NCBI RefSeq assembly: GCF_023898315.1
Contig: NC_064616.1
Coordinates: 538,585,602-538,649,601, forward strand
Direction: 5' to 3'
DNA length: 64,000 nt
Origin: Schistocerca nitens
Taxonomy: Eukaryota > Arthropoda > Insecta > Orthoptera > Acrididae
Numbering within the stretch: the first letter of the stretch is position 1; each line of letters begins with the position of its first letter. A program made the position numbers and the translations under genes. Below, piece after piece: positions 22,561-34,734 of this stretch. Below the pieces are notes generated by a model, which had not been told where the DNA came from, made no database searches, and was given only the letters and a program-made list of their open reading frames with translations.

Positions 22561-23542
22561 CTCCGAACAAAAAATTAGTCACCCCAGATCACACACACAG
22601 ACGACTCATTAAGCCATTACAGATGACGCAGTGATTAAGCCACATGATCTACCATGTCTGCAGTGTCTCTACGTGAGCGTAGGGCAGACGTTATATGTGA
22701 GACATTTATGTTTCAAACCGAGTGTTAGGTAAACATGGGTAAAAGGGTAAGGACGTGACAGAGTGGGAAAAAGCGGCCATCGTATTTGGCCCTGCCAGTG
22801 ACTATATGGTGTGTGAAATTGCTGGATTATTTGGTGTTTCGTGGCAGACACTTCAACGTGCCTACAAGCAGCGGTGTGACCTGCATGGCCACGAAACCAA
22901 ACGTCAGAATTGTGGTCGGAGAAAAATCTTGACTGAGAGGGACCGGAGACATGTTTAACGACTGATGAATTAAAATCACTTTCAGAACCAACAGGAAGTG
23001 CTGCAGGCAGTGAATGAAGGTCCATCCCAACCAGTAAGTGAGAGAACATAGCGACTGGAACTGCATGCAGAGAACATATATAAAACATCGTCAAATATAC
23101 CAGTATATAGCACCATCAGTATCATGATTAATCAACGTGAAAAACTCTTCCCGGTCATTCACAAGAATTTATTGCTCATAGCGGCACATAAAGACGGCAA
23201 GAGAAAAGTTCTTCGGACTGAATAATTACGTGACTGATTTCTTAAACACTCCTCCACTCTATTAATCTCGACTGCCCTGCAAAATCACCTGCCAACAAGC
23301 TCATAGAAGCTCTGTGGGACATGTTGGAGCAAAGGGTATAACACCGACGTTAGCATCCCCACAATTTCGTTGAACTGTGCATCCATAGACTGAGCGAGTG
23401 GCTTAAATGCGATGCGCCTGCACGACCTTGTGGACTCACTTCATAACCAGCTCCAGGCAATTATCATGTTCAGTAGTGGAATTACGCAATATTTTGATGC
23501 TTGTAATGATTTCTATAGGGTTGACTAATTTTTAGTCCGGTG
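22561..23542 (+). mobile_element. Tc1-like element, internally deleted
   Basis: Ends CCGAACAAAAAATTAGTCAC (near 22,563) and, inverted, CCGGACTAAAAATTAGTCAA (near 23,540) form a TIR pair. The interior encodes the HTH part of a Tc1 transposase: VSWQTLQRAYKQRCDLHGHE near 22,835-22,895 and GRRKILTERDRRHV. The C-terminal block LWDMLEQRV appears near 23,310-23,340. The DDE core between them is missing. At 982 bp it is about 300 bp shorter than its full-length relatives. Confidence 0.8.
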
Positions 23543-24040
23543 AGCTGACATACACTCTGGGACGTCAGTTCCTTTTACCGAAATATTATACGTCCCTCAT
23601 TGCATCCTTGTGTGAAACACCTTGGTATAAATTATCATGTATAATATTTTGTGCATTGGCTTCAGTGTGCATAAGTTCTGGAAGACAGTACGTAACACTT
23701 GATAAGCATTCTCTCTGCGCACGGTATTACAGATAGTTGTGCAGGGCCAGTTATAACAATTAGCTTCAAAATATCGATTCGATATTCAATATTAGATGGC
23801 CAAAATGCCGTATTGATTTATTAATTAAGTGCCAGTACATTCGAAAGTCTTCGATAACACGTGACAAGTTATGGGGTGTTGTTTCTTGAAGGACTTGATG
23901 TCTTACAGAAAATGCCATCAATTGCAGTGACAGAAATGTACAATACACATGAATACTTCACAAGTGATACGTACTAGAGGCTGTATTGAGCCAATATTCT
24001 GGCAATAAGTACTCTACTGATCTAGTTGATCAAGGGTTTT
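23543..24040. other. Unassigned spacer
   Basis: AT-rich, nothing recognised. Confidence 0.4.
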
Positions 24041-24099
24041 GTTAGTTGCTATTGGGTAGCGTTACCACGAAACACTATTGGTTCACGATTTGTTATTTT

Positions 24100-25760
24100 G
24101 TAAGCTTCAACCTGAAGCTCTCCGCACTGTCTTCTGTAAGCCTCTTCATCTCTATAAAACTACTTCACCCTACATCCATTCGAATCTGCTTACCATTTTT
24201 AAGCCTCAGTATCTTTCTACAATTTTTCCTCCGACACCAAACTGACTCTTCGAAGTTTAAGAAGATGTCTTCACACCCAGTTCCTTCTTTTAGCCAAGTT
24301 GTGCCATAATTTCCTTTTTCTCCTCAGTTTGATTGAGTTATTTATACGATATACATATTTAACCTTCAGCATTCTTCTTTAGCACCACATATCGATGTCA
24401 ACTGTTGTCTTCTTGACAGAACTGCTTATTGGCCACTTTTCGCTTACACACAAGGCTACACTCCACACAAATACCTGCCTATAATACTTCCGAACATTTA
24501 AATTCGTATTCGATGTCAACAAAGTTTTCTTTTACAGAATCGCTTTTCTTGCCATTGCTAGTCTGCATTCTATATCATCTACACCTCTGTCTTTTCAGCT
24601 ATTGTTTCCTTCCCATGTCCTTGAACTCTTACAACTGCAGTCTGATTTATGTACTAGATATAGATGTTGTGTTTCATCCCTGGTACCGGCAGACCTATAA
24701 ACAGTATATTCCAGTCAAGACTGACGAAAACTTTCACTAAATCCACAAATACTATAAACATAGATTCGTTTTCTTAAGTCTATCTACGAATATGAGTGGT
24801 AGATTCAGTACTGCTTTGATTTTCAGTCATTTCACAGAAATCTAATATTGTGTTCACGTTCGTTTGTACAACACCGCCCCCTTCTACAATTTCCTGCCAC
24901 CTCCCAGTCTTCGTTTCTCTCATTAGTTCTAGTTTGCCATATGAACACTAGATATTTATACAGTAGCATCACTTTGCTCCACATTTTTTTTAAATTTATT
25001 TTTTCCCATATGTAATATTTATCTTTTATGAGCGCAAAATACCAAAACAACAATGGCTAGGGGGCAAACTACTGGCTGCTGAAGCAGCCTTTCATTTTCT
25101 TCCTAGATATTCGCTTTTTGCAATCTAGCACTTTCTGTCAATGTCATTTTTTAGACATCTGTAATCCGTATTGCTGACTTGATTTACTGTATTTTCATAT
25201 TTCCCACTATTGTGAATTACTTCCCTGTGTTGTACAAGAATCTGTACTGTTCCTTTATATAGTTTCATTCTTATATGACTTTACAACTTTCTCTTAAAGA
25301 TACCCATTCGTCTTGTAGAGTATTCGTTCCTCTGCTCCAGTGAATCGTTGGCTAACAAGCCATTTAAGATTATTTACAACCTCTACTACTTAACTTACTC
25401 AGGTTCCGTCTCCTTAGTTTATTATCTTTTGCTACATCCATAATTTTGATCGCCAATTCACAACCAATAAATGATCATCAGCATGCGTCTTCACTTGGAA
25501 ATGTCTTACCATTTAAAATCTCTTTTCGAAAAGTCTATTCCATCTATGCATCCTTATTTCATACTTCTCCTATCCCTCATCTTGAATTCCACTGTCGCAT
25601 CAAATTTTCGTCTCCCTTAACAATCTGAGTAATTTCTTTTATCTTATGCTACATTCTTTAAAATTTTGCACCATCTGTGGTGTTGGTAGGCATGTAAAGT
25701 TGTACCACTTTGATTTTGATTGTTTCAATAGCTAACACTCACAGTATAGTTAAATACATT
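24100..25760 (-). mobile_element. LINE remnant with endonuclease and RT blocks
   Basis: Read on the minus strand: near 25,700 VVQLYMPTN and KEITQIVKGDENL of an apurinic-type endonuclease; near 24,745-24,700 FKVFVDLVKVFVSLDWNIL (family FVDLEKAFDxVDWNxL); near 24,570-24,480 CRLAMARKAI and RKYYRQVFVWSVAL; near 24,390-24,370 MWC.RRMLKVKYI; near 24,300 WHNLAKRRNWV. This block order is that of the insect LINEs whose RT C-terminus contains VWSVALYGCETW and RRMxKI. The RT core is shortened and stops are frequent. No 3' tail identified on the left side. Confidence 0.7.
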
Positions 25761-26738
25761 ATCTTAATATCGCAGATACGAAGTATTAATTGTCACATAT
25801 TTCCAGTTATAAATAAATGGCTACTGCATAAAAGATAAAACATTATCATTTTAGAAAATTGCATTTAGGTACTGTAAATTGCAGTAGCTAAAGCTGTTAC
25901 GAGAATCATAGCAAGTTTTTGTTCTGGAGCTACATCTTTTTTAAATGATGTCAGCTACATAATGAGAAGAGGAACAATTATAAATGGTTTTTCATTAAAC
26001 ATCTCTACAGTGAAATAAGAGAACATGTATAGAGAAATATGTGAAATAATATATCGTGGAGAATATAAATAGTTGGTATATCTTCACCCAACTTCGTCTT
26101 CCTTTAGTGTAGATTCACGGTATAGCCAATCAAGTGCACCTTGCATTTCACTGGCTCTCCAGCCATACATCAGGGGCAGTCCGTCCTTGGAAACCGGTAA
26201 CGTCTGCAGCTTCCGGATGGGAACGCCAATTCAGTGAGCTGCCGCATCACTCCAGAAAACGCTTTCCGCTGCGGGTGCCAGTGCCGTCCGCCGCGCTGCG
26301 GCTCTCTAGTTGGAACAGGGTAACACGCAAAGGGCTGTAGCATATATTTTGATCTCTCATTTAATACTGATTCATGGATTTTTTCAGTAGCCGTTCACTG
26401 TAGAGAGTTAACCTTTGTTCAACAACTTCAAACGCATGCACTTGTTCCATGACATCAAGTCCTTTTGAGTCAACTCGTTGTTTAGGTGCAATGTGTCGTT
26501 TTCAATATTTTAGGAAGGAATCAATTACACTTTTTTTTAAAATATATACTTTTATTAACCATTTAGGAGGAATACTAAAAATCCAAAACCTTTCGAAACC
26601 TTGAGACTTATTCAGAAATGATATTTAAATTTTTATAACATGAAAAAAGGTGACTTTCCATATCAGACGCAATGTCTCAAAGAAAACAACTAGCAAATTA
26701 AATCCACGTAATATAAAGAGATGACGCTAAAATATAAA
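25761..26738. other. Unassigned region
   Basis: AT-rich except 26,130-26,340, which is GC-rich and carries a 68-residue open frame of unknown kind. No element recognised. Confidence 0.35.
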
Positions 26739-26748
26739 GAGAAAAAAA

Positions 26749-26882
26749 TGTGTGAATTCCTATGGGACCAAACTGCTGAGGTCATCGGTCCCTAGACTTA
26801 CACACTACTTACACTAACTTATGCTAAGAACAACACACACACCCATGTCCGAGGGAGGACTCGAACCTCCGGCGGGAGGAAT
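26749..26882 (-). repeat. SINE, body 1, head S1c, lacking most of the head
   Basis: Body 1 in minus orientation ending within the B-box region. Perfect duplication GAGAAAAAAA (26,739-26,748; 26,883-26,892) shows that the truncated form is what inserted. Confidence 0.9.
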
Positions 26883-26915
26883 GAGAAAAAAAGCAAACGT
26901 AAGTTAAAACAACAA

Positions 26916-27105
26916 GCTGGAGTGGCCGAGCGGTTCTAGGCGCTACAGTCTGGAACCGCGCGACCGCTACGGTCGCAGTTTCGAATCCTGCTTCGGGCAT
27001 GGATGTGTGTGATGTCCTTAGTTTAGTTAGGTATAAGTAGTTCTAAGTTCTAGTGAACTGATGACCTCTGAAGTTAAGTCCCATAGTGCTCAAAGCCATT
27101 TTTTG
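26916..27105 (+). repeat. SINE, body 1, head S1a
   Basis: Plus-strand full copy, opposite in orientation to the SINE 34 bp upstream. B box reads AGTTTCGAATCC (one change). Short candidate duplication AACAA on both sides. Confidence 0.9.
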
Positions 27106-27239
27106 AACAATCAACTAGGTGCAATTAGACGAGTTGGGTAATACTTTTTTTCAGTCACCTATCATTTATTCTGTTTCATATTGAAAGGACAGCCTTTTCG
27201 TTTTCTCGTGTTGTTTACCTACTGGCGTGGCATAGGTCT

Positions 27240-28860
27240 AGCCAGAATTACATGTTGTTTTTTTTTCGTCCGTCCACTGATAGGGTCTCTTTTGGTTCCT
27301 GGTTGTCCCAGACGTTTGGGGGTAAGGGAAAATTAAGCAGCCTATGGTCTCCCAAGGACTACTCTTATTTCGTTCCTAGATTTCTTGGTAGACTTCAGTT
27401 GGTCACCCACAGTTTCATAAGATCTTCGCCAATGAGAAAGTAAATAATTTCAAGACGTCGAATTGGTTGACTTCTGTCACTGCGTTATTATTAAGGCAAT
27501 GCAGTACAAAGGCGTTTGTTTCAGTAGCATCCCGTGCTCCGTAGAAATTGCGGATTGTCCAGTTTCCAGTTTTGTTGAACAGCTGTGACACAACTTGTCG
27601 GGAACAACATCTCCACCATTTGTGATGTTCTAAAATTCAACAATATCTGATTTTTACATGCTGGGTTCCCATTTCCAGTACCGTGCATCGACAATAGTAG
27701 AATCACGTTTTTTCTGGTGGTATGAAACTAGCATTTTTTCATACTGATAAAGGAAACGCGTAGTTCCTAAACGTACAACTGTGGCTGCAATGAGAGATGA
27801 AGGAATTTCTAGCACGTTTTTTCGCAGGCTGCCAACCACAGTGATCTTGCGTTTACAAAGCTCCTCACAAAGTTTTGTACAAGAAAATCAGTTGTCACAT
27901 GTCACATTGCGATCTGTTAGTTGTGGAGGTTCTGTCAGTTTAAGAACGTAATTGGTAGGAAATAGTAAATCTTGAGGAGTTATTATTCCTTTCCCTATGC
28001 AGTTGTTACCTCCACAGAAGGAGAAGGATTTTTGGTCAAGAGCGGTACAGTTTCCGTCCCATGTATGCCGGATTTTGCAAGGATGTACATTTTGAAGCGA
28101 CATTTGACCGTGAAACTGATAACTGTTTCATCCACTTTCATGAGTGCTGAATCAGTGTAATGTGCAGAACAATTTTGGTTGAACAACTACCGAGAAGTTG
28201 CAAAGTTATCAATATTTTTTCGTGCTTCTCGTGTTGCTTTTGAATCGAATCATAAGCAGCAAAGTAAGAAGACATTACTGCTCGAAAACTCGGTCGTCCA
28301 AATATGCGAGATAACATGTCTAACACGTTCAGGAATGAATTCCTAGTAACACCGATAAAAAATAAAAGGCCTTGCCACGCTTATGATTCATTGGGATCTG
28401 TGAGTCCAGTATATTGCTGGTCAGACTTGTATTTCGCTTGTTTGCGATCTCTTTGTTCATTGACGTATGGGCAATCATGTCAACCATGACTTGGTTGATG
28501 AATAAGTAAAACCATTTTACCTCACCTACCAGGATCCGACTACCTCCTTTGACACCAGGGAAGTCGGAAATGATGAACAGACTCTGACGTTTCTGGATGG
28601 TAAAGGTTCGGTGTGCTTCAAATAGTTTCTTCTTCTTTGCACAGCACGAAGTTTATGCTTTTCTCGGCAGCCACTGAGAACAAACTGACCTTCCGATATC
28701 ATGTCATCTTCAAGAAACTTCAAAGACGTCTGGCTTACTGTCGTCATTTTGTATCACATTACTTTCATCTTCACTGTCAGATACCTCTTCAGGAAATTAT
28801 TCCTCGCCATCGTCAAGATTTCAGATGTGCCTTAAAAAGGTGGGCAGTCTTGCTCAAAAG
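27240..28860 (-). pseudogene. piggyBac-like transposase relic
   Basis: Minus strand, frames broken many times. An acidic N-terminal stretch (SDSEDESNVIQNDDSK, near 28,800-28,750) is followed by SRIFGRPSF (28,300), then CRFKMYILAKSG with the upstream VDETVISF block near 28,130, then NYVLKLTEPPQLTDRNVTCD near 27,950-27,897, and VVGSLRKNVLEIPSSLIAAT near 27,840-27,780. The spacing of about 77 codons between the VDE and VTCDN aspartates fits the first two catalytic Asp of piggyBac. The C-terminal part (LIGEDLMKLWVTN) lies near 27,435-27,400. The product would be a TTAA-specific cut-and-paste transposase; dead here. No TIR or TTAA borders found. Confidence 0.8.
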
Positions 28861-28884
28861 GGAAATCACGGACTCATCAAGAAA

Positions 28885-29575
28885 ATAAAAGGTTGCAACA
28901 CGAAGGAATTTTCCAAATGGAACAAAAATCGGTAGGTGTGATGTACGTGTACAGGCAAACAAATGATTACAGTTTCAGAAAAATTGGTTCGTTTATTCAA
29001 GAGAATAAGATTCACAAACTGCGCAAGACAACAATCCGATGCTCCACATTTGGCCGTTGAGCAAGCAGTTCTTCGACTTTGCATTGATTGATAGAGTTGT
29101 AGAATGTCCTCCTGAGGGATAATGTGGTATGCTTGGTGAAGGTCCCTGCCCATAATGCTCCAAATGTTTACTATTGGAGAGAGATACGGTGACATTACTT
29201 TGGAAGTTAGGTTTTGGCAGACACGGAGTCAGAAAGTAGAAACACCGTGTGCGGGTTGGCATTCCCTTGCTGCAATGTAAGCCGAGGATGGCTCCCTTGA
29301 GGCTAAGAATATCGTCGACGAACCACTGTGCAGCAAGGGGGCCGCAGAAGACAACCAAAGGCATCCTGCTATGAAAATAAATGCCACCCCAGACCATCAC
29401 TTCTGACTGTCGGACCGCACGGCGGGAGAAATGAGGTCGCTCTCCCACCGTTGCCTGGGACGTTTCCAGACACGTCTTCGCTGGTCCCCAGGGCTCGATT
29501 CAAAGCGGGACTCATCACTGAAGACATTTATACTCCTTTCAATGAATTTACAAGCCGAAGACGTATCTGACGACG
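28885..29575 (-). mobile_element. Tc1-like element, C-terminal half
   Basis: Minus strand. Begins with the first catalytic block VFSDESRFESSPGDQRRRVW (about 29,525-29,465), then VMVWGGIYFHSRMPLVVF (29,395-29,340), C-terminal blocks IPQEDILQLYQSMQSRRTAC (29,120-29,060) and a 3' UTR to a TIR-like stretch near 28,890-28,950. The second Asp block is lost and stops interrupt it. It meets a plus-strand piece of the same family head to head near 29,575. Confidence 0.78.
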
Positions 29576-29579
29576 CCAC

Positions 29580-30105
29580 GGACAGCGATGGGATACTACT
29601 CTGTCACCCGCCATACGGCCCGACAGCGGGGAGTGATGGTCTGGGGTCCCATTTCTTTTCATTTGATTGTCATCAGCGGCACCTTTACAGCAAAGCCATA
29701 CGTTAACGATAATCTACTCCCCGTTTCGTTGCCATTCATACAAGCCGTTCTACGCTTGCATTTCAGGAAGGTAATGCACGTCCGCACATGCCGTGAGTTT
29801 CTGCTACTTGTCTTTGTGATTGCCAAGCACTACCTTGGCCAGCAAGGTCGCCAGATCTCTCCTCAGTTGAGAAAGTTTGGAGCATTATGGGCAGGGCCTT
29901 GCAAACGTCTCGCATTCTCACGATCTAACGCGCCAGTGGGACAGAATTTGGTGCGATATTCTTCAGAAGGACATCCAACTACCCTACCAATCAATAACAC
30001 GCTGAATAACTGCTTGCATAAGAACTAGAGGAAGACCAACGCACTATTGCTTGTTCAATTTTTGAAGCTCTGTCTCTTGTATAAATCTTCCAGTTCTTTT
30101 GACGA
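29580..30105 (+). mobile_element. Tc1-like element, C-terminal half, opposite orientation
   Basis: Plus strand. YYSVTRHTARQRGVMVWGPI from about 29,588, then VNDNLLPVSLPFIQAVLRLH, and in shifted frames the RPHMP block (second Asp region), WPARSPDLSPVE near 29,840-29,875 and the C-terminal ILQKDIQL block. The 3' UTR matches that of the minus-strand partner until about 30,105, where the TIR is missing. Both pieces lack the N-terminal HTH. Confidence 0.75.
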
Positions 30106-31260
30106 TACCTCGTCCTCATCTGCACACAGATTAGTTTGGTAGCTAGTCAAGGACAAGCCACTCACACCACCTTTCACTGACGCTTATGCGGTTTCGTCGC
30201 TATCGGGTCAGTTTGACCTATATGCTGTAGACGGAAGGTTGCAGCGTCTGCCACTTCTTGTTTTGAACAATCTTCGTGGCGATCTCCGTGGATCAAGAAT
30301 AGTTCTGCGCATAAACTTTGTTATGACAGCCCGGAAGAGTACTTAACTGTTCATTAATCAGCCTTGTGACACTGTAGTTAAGCGAGATGGGTTGGACAGC
30401 AGTGTTTGATGTACATGTAGCTGCCCCAAGGCACAAAAACTGTGGGAACAGGGGCTCAGCGTAGTTTGTATCCATAATGACGGCGAAGCGTTAGCCGGGC
30501 CACTTCTCAGCTGCTGCTGCAGAGGTTATTTTTGCGCCAATAGGCGAAGCGCCGTTCTTGGTGACTGGATACACAACGAATTGCGAAGATGTGTGGCAGT
30601 CGTACTGACATAATTGTCTGCTTTACTTTGCTTTGACTAAAACTATTCCGTTCCTATACGAAATACGGAACTGCATGGCTGTGCGGTAGACATATTGTGA
30701 ATATTAAGTGTGCACCTAGCTGTACTTAACCTCGTTGCTTTTCGGTTCTATTTCTGGCTACTGACGAACCTCTATCTGCCAGCCCTATAATTTAAAGAAT
30801 AAATATGTTCACACCTGATTATTAAACAGAAGCCCACTGAGACTGCTTTGTTAATTGGTTCTACTCATGGTTTACAGTTTTTGATTACCAGACCGGAGCT
30901 CAGCCGCACTGTACATGTCTACATGTCTTCTCGTTCATTTAGCTAATAACCCTAAGGTAGACGAAGAACAATAAGCATTTATATTGTCGTCATAATTCTC
31001 TCAGAATTTCATTAACAATAAAGCTATGAAATACAGACCATGCGATGTTGTTTGGTTATAGCACCAACACGAAAATAAATCAAGGGAGTAAGACTATTCA
31101 GTTCCTTCTGAACAATAGCTCCTTACAAACGTCTCGCACATGTCGAGACCTTACGTAGAGTCTCCTAGGATGCCTGCAAATACAACAACTATGCACTCAG
31201 ATCGCCTCTGACCGAATTATATCCCTTGATCTGAATTTATGTAGTGTGTTTGGCTGTATC
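30106..31260. other. Unassigned region
   Basis: Minus-strand frames near 30,475-30,120 contain an acidic ADEDEVSSKELEDL stretch that could be more of the piggyBac N-terminus beyond the Tc1 pieces, but I cannot show it. Nothing else recognised. Confidence 0.3.
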
Positions 31261-31271
31261 TTCCTGCTCCT

Positions 31272-31477
31272 GGTCGCGCGAGGGTGGCCGCGCGGTCTCC
31301 GGCGTCTTGTCACGGTCCGCGTGGCTCCCCCCTGTCGGAGGTTCGAGTCTTCCCTCGAGCATCAGTGTGTGTGTCGTCCTTAGCATATGTTAGTTTAAGT
31401 AGTGTGTGAGCTTAGGGACCGATGATCTCAGCAGTTTGGTCCCATAAGACCATACCACAAATTTAAAAATTTCCGTT
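31272..31477 (+). repeat. SINE, body 1, head S1c
   Basis: Full head with B box GGAGGTTCGAGTC, body 1, degraded AATTT tail. Perfect duplication TTCCTGCTCCT (31,261-31,271; 31,478-31,488). Confidence 0.92.
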
Positions 31478-31488
31478 TTCCTGCTCCT

Positions 31489-32248
31489 TGTGTGTACAGA
31501 ACTCTAACCTTAAGAATTTGCTAATCAAGAAGAAAGTTGAGTTTAACCAGGCTGCGAAAGAATAGTACCAGGCAGGGCCGTCTCTGTCTCTGTCTGTTGG
31601 CGGTAGGAGGGGGGCGAGCAATGCGGCAGGTTTCTTGGGGTGGCGAAAACTGAAATTTTAATATGTTTCCAAATGGATGAATTAAACAAAACTATTAAAA
31701 CCTCACATAAATGAAAAAGTGTGAGGATTAGTTGTAAATACATATAATTCATTAAAATTAGTGTAGTTCTTGTAACTGTCTACGGAAACACATGACAATT
31801 AAAGAGCGGGAGTTTGTCGCCTTGGGTGTGTCTTTGAAAATAAATAATCTTGCTGGTGGCGAAATGTACCTAAGTTAGCTTGAAACCCCCTACAGAATCG
31901 AAAAACCTTGCAATGAATGTTATTTATAACAAAGTATATTTAGCTAAATATCAGCACATGATGGCCAAACAAGTGGAGTTTACAGGTTTAAAGATGCATG
32001 GCATCCTTCCACCACCACTCCCTTTTCTTGGGATCTTTGCCACGCTCCCGCAAATTATTTTTTTCTGCCCTGTCTTTAACTTCTTTTAAGATTCCCCTGA
32101 TTTCCTTTCCTTTCTCGCTGTTTATGCCATTATCAGTAGATATTAATATTAACATCACACGGAAGAAAACTACCAAACTTTATTTTGGAACTGAAGCAAC
32201 TAAACTGCGCTGCACGACTTGTTTATCCACTTTCGTCATATTTCATAG
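31489..32248. other. Unassigned region
   Basis: AT-rich with a GC-rich patch near 31,565-31,640. No gene or repeat recognised. Confidence 0.4.
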
Positions 32249-32262
32249 TGTCTGCGTTCCAA

Positions 32263-32461
32263 AAAATGGTTCAAATGGCTCTGAGCACTATGGGACTTAA
32301 CATCTGAGGTCATCAGTCCCCTAAACTTCCAACTACTTATACCTAACTAACCTAAGGACCTCACACACATCCATGCCCGTGGCAGCATTCAAACCTGCGA
32401 CCGTAGCAGCAGCGCGGTTCCAGACTGAAGCGCGTAGAACCGCTCGGCCACAACGGCCGGC
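32263..32461 (-). repeat. SINE, body 1, head S1a
   Basis: Complete minus-strand copy. Perfect 14-bp duplication TGTCTGCGTTCCAA (32,249-32,262; 32,462-32,475). Confidence 0.95.
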
Positions 32462-32611
32462 TGTCTGCGTTCCAACACAGTTACTTAAGATTTAAATCTT
32501 ACTTTTATCTACAATAATAGGAAGTGATTTCAAAACTTCTTGTTTTGAACCATAAATAGTGGTCGTGGCATGTCGCCAAGCACGCCTTCGCGATATCTCA
32601 CCACAACGGTG

Positions 32612-32838
32612 TCCGGCCCCGGTAGCTGAGTGGTCATCGCAACAGAATGTCAATCCTAAGGACCCGGGTTCGATTCCTGGCTGGGTCGGAGATTTTCTAC
32701 GCTATGGGACTGGGTGTAGTGTTGTCCTAATCATCATCATTTCATCCCCATCGACGTGCTAGTCGCCGAAGTGGCGTCAAATCGAGAGACTTGCACCCGG
32801 CTAACGATCTACCCGGCGGGAGGCCCTAGTCACACGGT
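32612..32838 (+). repeat. SINE, body 3 (S3), tRNA-like head
   Basis: Head CCCCGGTAGCTGAGTGGTCA with B box GGGTTCGATTCCT. The body has GAGATTTTCT, GGGACTGGGTGTAGTGTTGT and (ATC)n, then a long GC-rich 3' part ending near CACACGGTATTTATA. The head resembles that of S2t; the first part of the body resembles the SINE at 52,281-52,509. No duplication visible. Confidence 0.8.
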
Positions 32839-33049
32839 ATTTATATTTACCATAGCGGTATCTCACTAACCTTCGTCACTTGAGCCAGTGTGAACGTAAA
32901 AGTACTTACCGTATAGGTTTCCAACTTTGTAGGAACGGTGTTCAGATTGTAAGCTGCAGGATTTGCATTGGTAGTAATGTTAGTGTCATGTGTCGCCTTT
33001 AGGTGCCGATAGTGATACGGTGAGATAGGAGTGAAACCCAATCATCAGA

Positions 33050-33440
33050 GCGCGCTACTGTTGCAGACGGTCAAGCACAGGTCTAGACTAAATTTTATGA
33101 CCAAGTATCGACGTATTAAATGAAACTGGAGAGGCCCGCTTCCGGCATCGGGGTTGAGGAGCATTATTCGGATATTCAAAATACCTGGAGATTTTAAAAC
33201 TTCTCCTACGAGAGACCGACGGCCAGTTGCGCCACAAATCGTTGAAGAAGTTAATGTCGCCACTGAGAACACAGAACACAATGTGCGATCTTCAAGCAGC
33301 GCACGAACTGTGTCACGACAACTCCACATTCGATGATCCTCCGTTTGTAAAATGCTGCTAACAATTGTGAAATAGTATCTCCAATGTGATTCCAGGCTGT
33401 CGTCGGTGCAGATGGTAGTCACACTGAGTAACACTTGTAA
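33050..33440 (+). pseudogene. Tc1/mariner-type transposase N-terminal (HTH) fragment
   Basis: In-frame stretch LRSIIRIFKIPGDFKTSPTR then DRRPVAPQIVEEVNVATENT and SARTVSRQLHIR (33,150-33,336). Order and motifs (I+RF..TG, GRP, SARxVSRxLxIP) are those of the DNA-binding region of IS630/Tc1/mariner transposases that also occurs as a DUF4817-type domain. The following SSVxKML is one stop away. No catalytic region follows, so it is an isolated relic. Confidence 0.5.
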
Positions 33441-34310
33441 TCTGGAACGTAAACATGGTACGCAGTTAACAAAAGTTACCCTATCATGTGAACATTAATG
33501 TATACATCTTCCAGTGCTTTATTCGCTACGTCTCTTCCGCATATCTTTATATATCTTTCCACAATGTTTCATTGTCCTATGACCACTCATTTTTATGGCG
33601 GTCTGTGAAGTAGCGGAAGTTTAATTAGCAGCACCCTCTACTGCGGACTCACTAAATAAGCATTAGGATTTAAAAATTTTTTTTCTTAGCAAATAAAGGA
33701 TTTATATGTAAGTCACTTGTTGCCATATGACCTTCCGCTATGTACAGCAGAAGAAGATACCGCCGACAATGCAGCACTGATCTGTGCTGGTTGCTACAGG
33801 CCTCACGCCGCAGTTGTTGCCTCCAATACTGTTACAGCTTCTCCACCACAGTGCGTAATGATGACATTGTTAATAGAAAACGATTGGTTTATTCGGAAAG
33901 TGTCGATACCATTTTTTCTTTCTGCTGCAAACTGTTTACGAATATTAAAATGATACTCGTTTCTGCTTGTTGAAGTATCTGACATCAGATTTCTGTGACA
34001 TTAGGTAGCCACGGTAGGTTCCAAGTGCACTTAGAATCGGACAAAAAGTGAGTGGATCTCTCCCGAAGATTAAAACCTGCAAAACTTTCAACGCAGGAAC
34101 TCCTGCAGATGTTAAACCCGCCACTGGAAACGAGCAATTGCTCATCTTGTAGCATTTATTCAATTTTTTATTTTTTTTTTTTGGCTAAACAGGGTCTTCC
34201 TTTAAGAGGAAATTCAGATAGACTGTTTACGGACAATTTGCGTCGTCGGTATATTCATGAGGCCCTGTCGCAATATTTGAATTTTGCGCCCCCCAAGGCT
34301 TATTTCCTTA
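33441..34310. other. Unassigned region
   Basis: No recognised feature apart from a T-rich tract near 34,165-34,180. Confidence 0.4.
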
Positions 34311-34316
34311 AAGAGA

Positions 34317-34523
34317 GCCGGCCAATGTGGCCGAGCCGTCCTAAGCGCTTCAGTCCGGAACCGAGCTGTTGCTACGATCGCAGGTTCGAATCCTGCCTCG
34401 GGCATGGATGTGTGTGATGTCCTTAGGTTAGTCAGGTTTAAGTAGTTCTAAGTCTAGGGGACTGACGACCTCAGATGTTAAGTCCCATAGTTATTAGAGC
34501 CATTTCAACCATTTTGAACCTAG
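34317..34523 (+). repeat. SINE, body 1, head S1a
   Basis: Plus-strand full copy, B box GGTTCGAATCC. Short duplication AAGAGA (34,311-34,316; 34,524-34,529). Confidence 0.92.
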
Positions 34524-34734
34524 AAGAGAAACAATACAGTGGTCTGGAAGTGCGCCCCCTTGGGGGTTGCGTGCCTGGCAGTGGCCCGCCAAGTCTCACC
34601 TTTATCTGGGGAAAATCATACAAAATAAAAAATTCGCAGTGTCCATTAAAAAATTAAAAAATAAATATGGTCTTTATTGAAAGCTGCTAAATGTACAATA
34701 CAATTTAGGACTGTACGCCAGCTGTTCCTGCTCT

